Positions 61,355-64,000 of a stretch of 64,000 nucleotides of DNA are shown in pieces (position 1 is the stretch's first letter; each line of letters begins with the position of its first letter). The stretch comes from Elysia marginata. Its lineage: Eukaryota > Mollusca > Gastropoda > Plakobranchidae. Both the position numbers and the translations under genes were made by a program. The DNA is taken from assembly GCA_019649035.1 (NCBI GenBank), contig BMAT01010395.1:1-64000 (forward strand), written 5' to 3'. The notes under the pieces are model-generated. The model was not told where the DNA came from. It did no database searches and saw only the letters and a program-made list of their open reading frames with translations.

Positions 61355-61664
61355 TTATTTGTCAACTGAATCTACTAAGAGCAATATTAAAACTATTAAG
61401 ATAAACCGATAGGAGGAAAAGCTTAAGATTCGGAATACCTACTAAATTAGTATACAAACAGTTCTTCGGGTTTGTCGCACTTGCTATATAATCGCAAAAA
61501 CAAATTGTGCAAAAACCCCCTAAATTTACATCTCTATCAAAAAACATAACAAAAGCATAAACCTACCTCCTTTCAAAACAAGTTTGTCTGCCCTTGGGCA
61601 GGGGTAGTTTAGGGTAAATACTTCCGTTAATGAAAATATTATTGTCGAAAAATTTTATTCTACG
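61355..61664. other. Intergenic stretch with dispersed repeat copy C and a hairpin
   Basis: Bases 61421-61488 are copy C of the dispersed repeat (CTAAATTAGTATACAAAC then TTTGTCGCAC). TGCCC-TT-GGGCA at 61589-61600 could be the left-end hairpin of the IS605 remnant that follows. Confidence 0.5.
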
Positions 61665-62072
61665 ATGTTTAGATACCTACCTTATTTAAACTTTTTTAGA
61701 GGGCAGACGAAATTTCCAAGATTTAAATCAAAAAAAGGAAAAAACATTTTTACTATTCCAGCACCGGGTAAAATTGTAAAAGACAATATCAAAATACCCA
61801 AAATTAAGACTGGGATTAAGGGAAGGCTACATAGAGAGGTTGGAGGTGAAATAGGCAAAATGGCTATTACGCTAACCCCTAGTGGGAAATATTTTATTTC
61901 TATTCTTACAGAAGAGACAATTGAGCCGTTCCCAAAATTAGAGAAACAAGTAGGAGTTGATCTTGGCATTAAAGGTTTTGCATTTATTTCTAATGGCAGA
62001 AAATTCAAGAATAATAAATATACAAAAAAGGAGCTAGAATCTAAAAAAACACTCCAGCTACTAAGCCTCTGA
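61665..62072 (+). pseudogene. IS605-family OrfB (TnpB) fragment
   Basis: This 135-codon remnant matches the middle of IS200/IS605 OrfB proteins: NFFRGQTKFPRFKSKKGK, then the RuvC-I strand VGVDLGIKGFAFISNG with its first catalytic Asp. Family proteins have 370-420 residues, so both the N-terminal part and the rest of RuvC with the zinc finger are missing. No TnpA is near. It is a dead insertion beside the CRISPR array. Confidence 0.8.
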
Positions 62073-62150
62073 TCCATACAAAACGGATCATCCAAAATAG
62101 AGACTTAAGTTTCAAAATACTACAAAGTCTTGTCGCCCAAAAGTAAATCA

Positions 62151-62167
62151 AACCGTGTACGGTTTTT
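62151..62167 (+). terminator. Hairpin with T run, possible IS605 right end
   Basis: AACCG-TGTA-CGGTT followed by TTT. It could be an intrinsic terminator or the subterminal hairpin that IS605 ends carry. Confidence 0.5.
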
Positions 62168-62539
62168 TCATGTTTTTTTACTGGTTTACCACCCCCCTTT
62201 TTTACTTGTTTACACAACACAAGTGGACATCCCGCCCTGTAGTGGGAAAAAATAAGCCTTTTTTAACATTTTTAGGCGCTTTTACTTATAAGCTTTTTGA
62301 GTAATTCATCATTTTGGTTACCCTATGATCAGTAAACTTGTTTATGTGCATAACACAAGTCTTGAGAAATTAGTACAAATTGTGAGGGATTGTGCAACTA
62401 AAAAGCCTTGAAATACTAATTTTAAGATTCAAAATCAGTGGATTTTAGTGATCAATTTCGAAAAATCAAGCCTTTAAGAGCACTTAACCCATGCAAGAGT
62501 CTCTCGTTATAAGTCTTGGATAGAACACAGGTTAAATAC
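62168..62539. other. Intergenic stretch before the CRISPR array
   Basis: About 370 AT-rich bases between the IS605 remnant and the tracrRNA candidate. No open frame, tRNA or repeat of note was seen. Confidence 0.4.
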
Positions 62540-62645
62540 AAAAAGCCAGACAAAATAAATCTTGCCTGGCTCTTGATGAACACAATTTTATTCCTATCAA
62601 CTTTATAACATAATGACAAACAGCACTTTAAGTACAAATATACTG
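62540..62645 (-). ncRNA. Candidate tracrRNA at the end of the CRISPR array
   Basis: Read leftward from the last repeat, the sequence has a degenerate anti-repeat: TAAAGTGCT, a TTT bulge, then GTCATTAT, able to pair with AGCTTT and GUUGUGAC of the crRNA. A small stem TTGAT/ATCAA follows, then a terminator hairpin GCCAG..CTGGC (62545-62570) with a U run. Layout and place suit a tracrRNA transcribed from the promoter inside the terminal repeat. Pairing is imperfect, so this is a proposal; the better anti-repeat match is in the element at 22214. Confidence 0.5.
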
Positions 62646-64000
62646 TGTTCAATATGTCAAAGATACAATTTGAAAGCTAGTCACAACTCAATTTATTAAT
62701 GGTACGAACCATCTCCAACTGTGTTCAATATGTCAAAGATACAATTTGAAAGCTAGTCACAACCGAAGTCAACGAAGCTATCCGTTCTATAAAACTGTGT
62801 TCAATATGTCAAAGATACAATTTGAAAGCTAGTCACAACGCAGACGCGCCCAATTCAACGCCTAAGATACTGTGTTCAATATGTCAAAGATACAATTTGA
62901 AAGCTAGTCACAACATAAGCCTTCTCAACCTCTATAAAGTAGCGACTGTGTTCAATATGTCAAAGATACAATTTGAAAGCTAGTCACAACTTCATTTTCT
63001 AAAGCTATCTCCTTCGAAATACTGTGTTCAATATGTCAAAGATACAATTTGAAAGCTAGTCACAACAGAAAATTCAACACCTGCGTCCTCTAAAATACTG
63101 TGTTCAATATGTCAAAGATACAATTTGAAAGCTAGTCACAACTTGTGATTTTAGGAAGTCGTAAATAGCAAACTGTGTTCAATATGTCAAAGATACAATT
63201 TGAAAGCTAGTCACAACTAATTCTTGCGATGAGTACCCCGACTTCCTACTGTGTTCAATATGTCAAAGATACAATTTGAAAGCTAGTCACAACACCATTG
63301 AGATCTAATCAAGCATATCGCTAACTGTGTTCAATATGTCAAAGATACAATTTGAAAGCTAGTCACAACCTACCCTTACCCTTATGATTACAGCGATGAA
63401 CTGTGTTCAATATGTCAAAGATACAATTTGAAAGCTAGTCACAACTAACTTTTTCAAAGCATTCTCTTTCGAAAGACTGTGTTCAATATGTCAAAGATAC
63501 AATTTGAAAGCTAGTCACAACCCTATTGCCTTTAGCATTAGCAAAAAGCTAACTGTGTTCAATATGTCAAAGATACAATTTGAAAGCTAGTCACAACAGA
63601 TTTCGCTAAGGATTACCTTGCGGGTAAACTGTGTTCAATATGTCAAAGATACAATTTGAAAGCTAGTCACAACCTCCCCATCCATGTTTCTGTTTTTTCA
63701 TGCACTGTGTTCAATATGTCAAAGATACAATTTGAAAGCTAGTCACAACTGCATTGAGGGCATCTTGTTTAATTTCTACACTGTGTTCAATATGTCAAAG
63801 ATACAATTTGAAAGCTAGTCACAACTATAGTGCATTATCCATAAATTATTTTTTCAACTGTGTTCAATATGTCAAAGATACAATTTGAAAGCTAGTCACA
63901 ACACATCAACCCCGCATGGCTATTGACAGGTAACTGTGTTCAATATGTCAAAGATACAATTTGAAAGCTAGTCACAACACAATGCCAATCGGTAAAATTT
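62642..64000 (-). CRISPR. Type II-C CRISPR array (18 repeats visible, continues past the window)
   Basis: Eighteen identical 46-nt repeats start at 62642 and recur every 75-77 bases to 63933-63978, with spacers of 29-31 nt. In crRNA sense (minus strand) the repeat begins GTTGTGACTAGC and ends GAACACAGT. It contains TATCTTTG at positions 23-30. The last spacer is cut by the window at 22 nt. There is no repeat degeneration at the left end. Spacers 16-18 resemble the integrated element; spacers 5 and 11 resemble each other. Confidence 0.99.

Noticed and set aside
62688-62717. Spacer 1 sharing AATGGTACGAA with the 3' end of the first DUF285 gene
   Set aside because: Eleven bases can match by chance in this window and the flanks differ.
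62764-62793. Spacer 2 coding EVNEAIRSIK against the element's ESEAIRSVR (21540 gene) or EVKEAIF (19629 gene)
   Set aside because: Amino-acid resemblance is short, fits two different genes equally and is not supported at base level.
63370-63399. Spacer 10 coding YPYPYDYSDE against DYYDYSGS in the 27593 gene
   Set aside because: Only a Tyr-Asp-Tyr-Ser core agrees; too low in complexity to count.
1-64000. tRNA, tmRNA or rRNA genes
   Set aside because: No cloverleaf, CCA-ended arm or rRNA block was recognised on either strand by eye; a dedicated search could still find one.

Overview
The window comes from an AT-rich member of the Bacteroidota, most likely class Flavobacteriia. The evidence is the TAnnTTTG promoter style, an RNase P RNA, Flavobacteria-type gene sets (IPExxxVDY-pyk, fabF-acpP, CarboxypepD-regulatory-like and S41 proteins) and a type II-C CRISPR system with 46-nt repeats of the Bacteroidota kind. 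No relatives could be searched, so the genus is left open.

Layout. 1-1.6 kb: the end of a DUF262/DUF1524 (GmrSD-like) gene. 2.2-2.5 kb: rnpB on the minus strand. 2.7-13.2 kb: a compact plus-strand run of housekeeping genes (pyrR, pyrB, a STAS-like gene, rnz, mnmA, a putative metal-linked outer-membrane pair, thrC) followed by envelope genes and an ECF sigma factor. 13.8-15.06 kb: cas2 and cas1 on the minus strand. 15.25-41.76 kb: a 26.5-kb integrated element. 41.8-45.9 kb: cas9 on the minus strand. 46.2-62 kb: host core genes (clpC, ilvB, mnmE, alr, pyk, fabF, acpP, mscS, a phosphatase-superfamily gene) and an IS605 remnant. 62.6-64 kb: a CRISPR array that runs off the window, with a possible tracrRNA at its left end.

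The element has a tyrosine integrase at its right end and a phage-type repressor at its left end. A promoter with a structured leader RNA precedes the early genes, which include a primase/SF3-helicase fusion and many small proteins. About 20 putative virion or lysis genes follow in two facing clusters. They include a lysozyme with a membrane anchor, an M15 peptidase, a transglutaminase-like protein, a Dam-like methylase, membrane and coiled-coil proteins, and several 115-180-residue proteins that look beta-rich. I see no large terminase, portal, HK97 capsid or tail gene, so a tail-less, possibly membrane-containing virus is the best reading. The element looks whole except for two unread stretches of N.

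The main story is CRISPR against element. The element lies exactly between cas9 and cas1, splitting what is normally a cas9-cas1-cas2 operon. The last visible spacer matches the element's methylase gene at 21 of 22 bases, and the spacer before it matches the repressor gene at 24 of 30. A third resembles a gene junction in the virion cluster. The element in turn carries, at the end of a small DNA-binding gene, a 15-base exact copy of the tracr-pairing half of the CRISPR repeat. So the element appears to sit inside, be recognised by, and perhaps interfere by RNA with the host's own Cas9 system.
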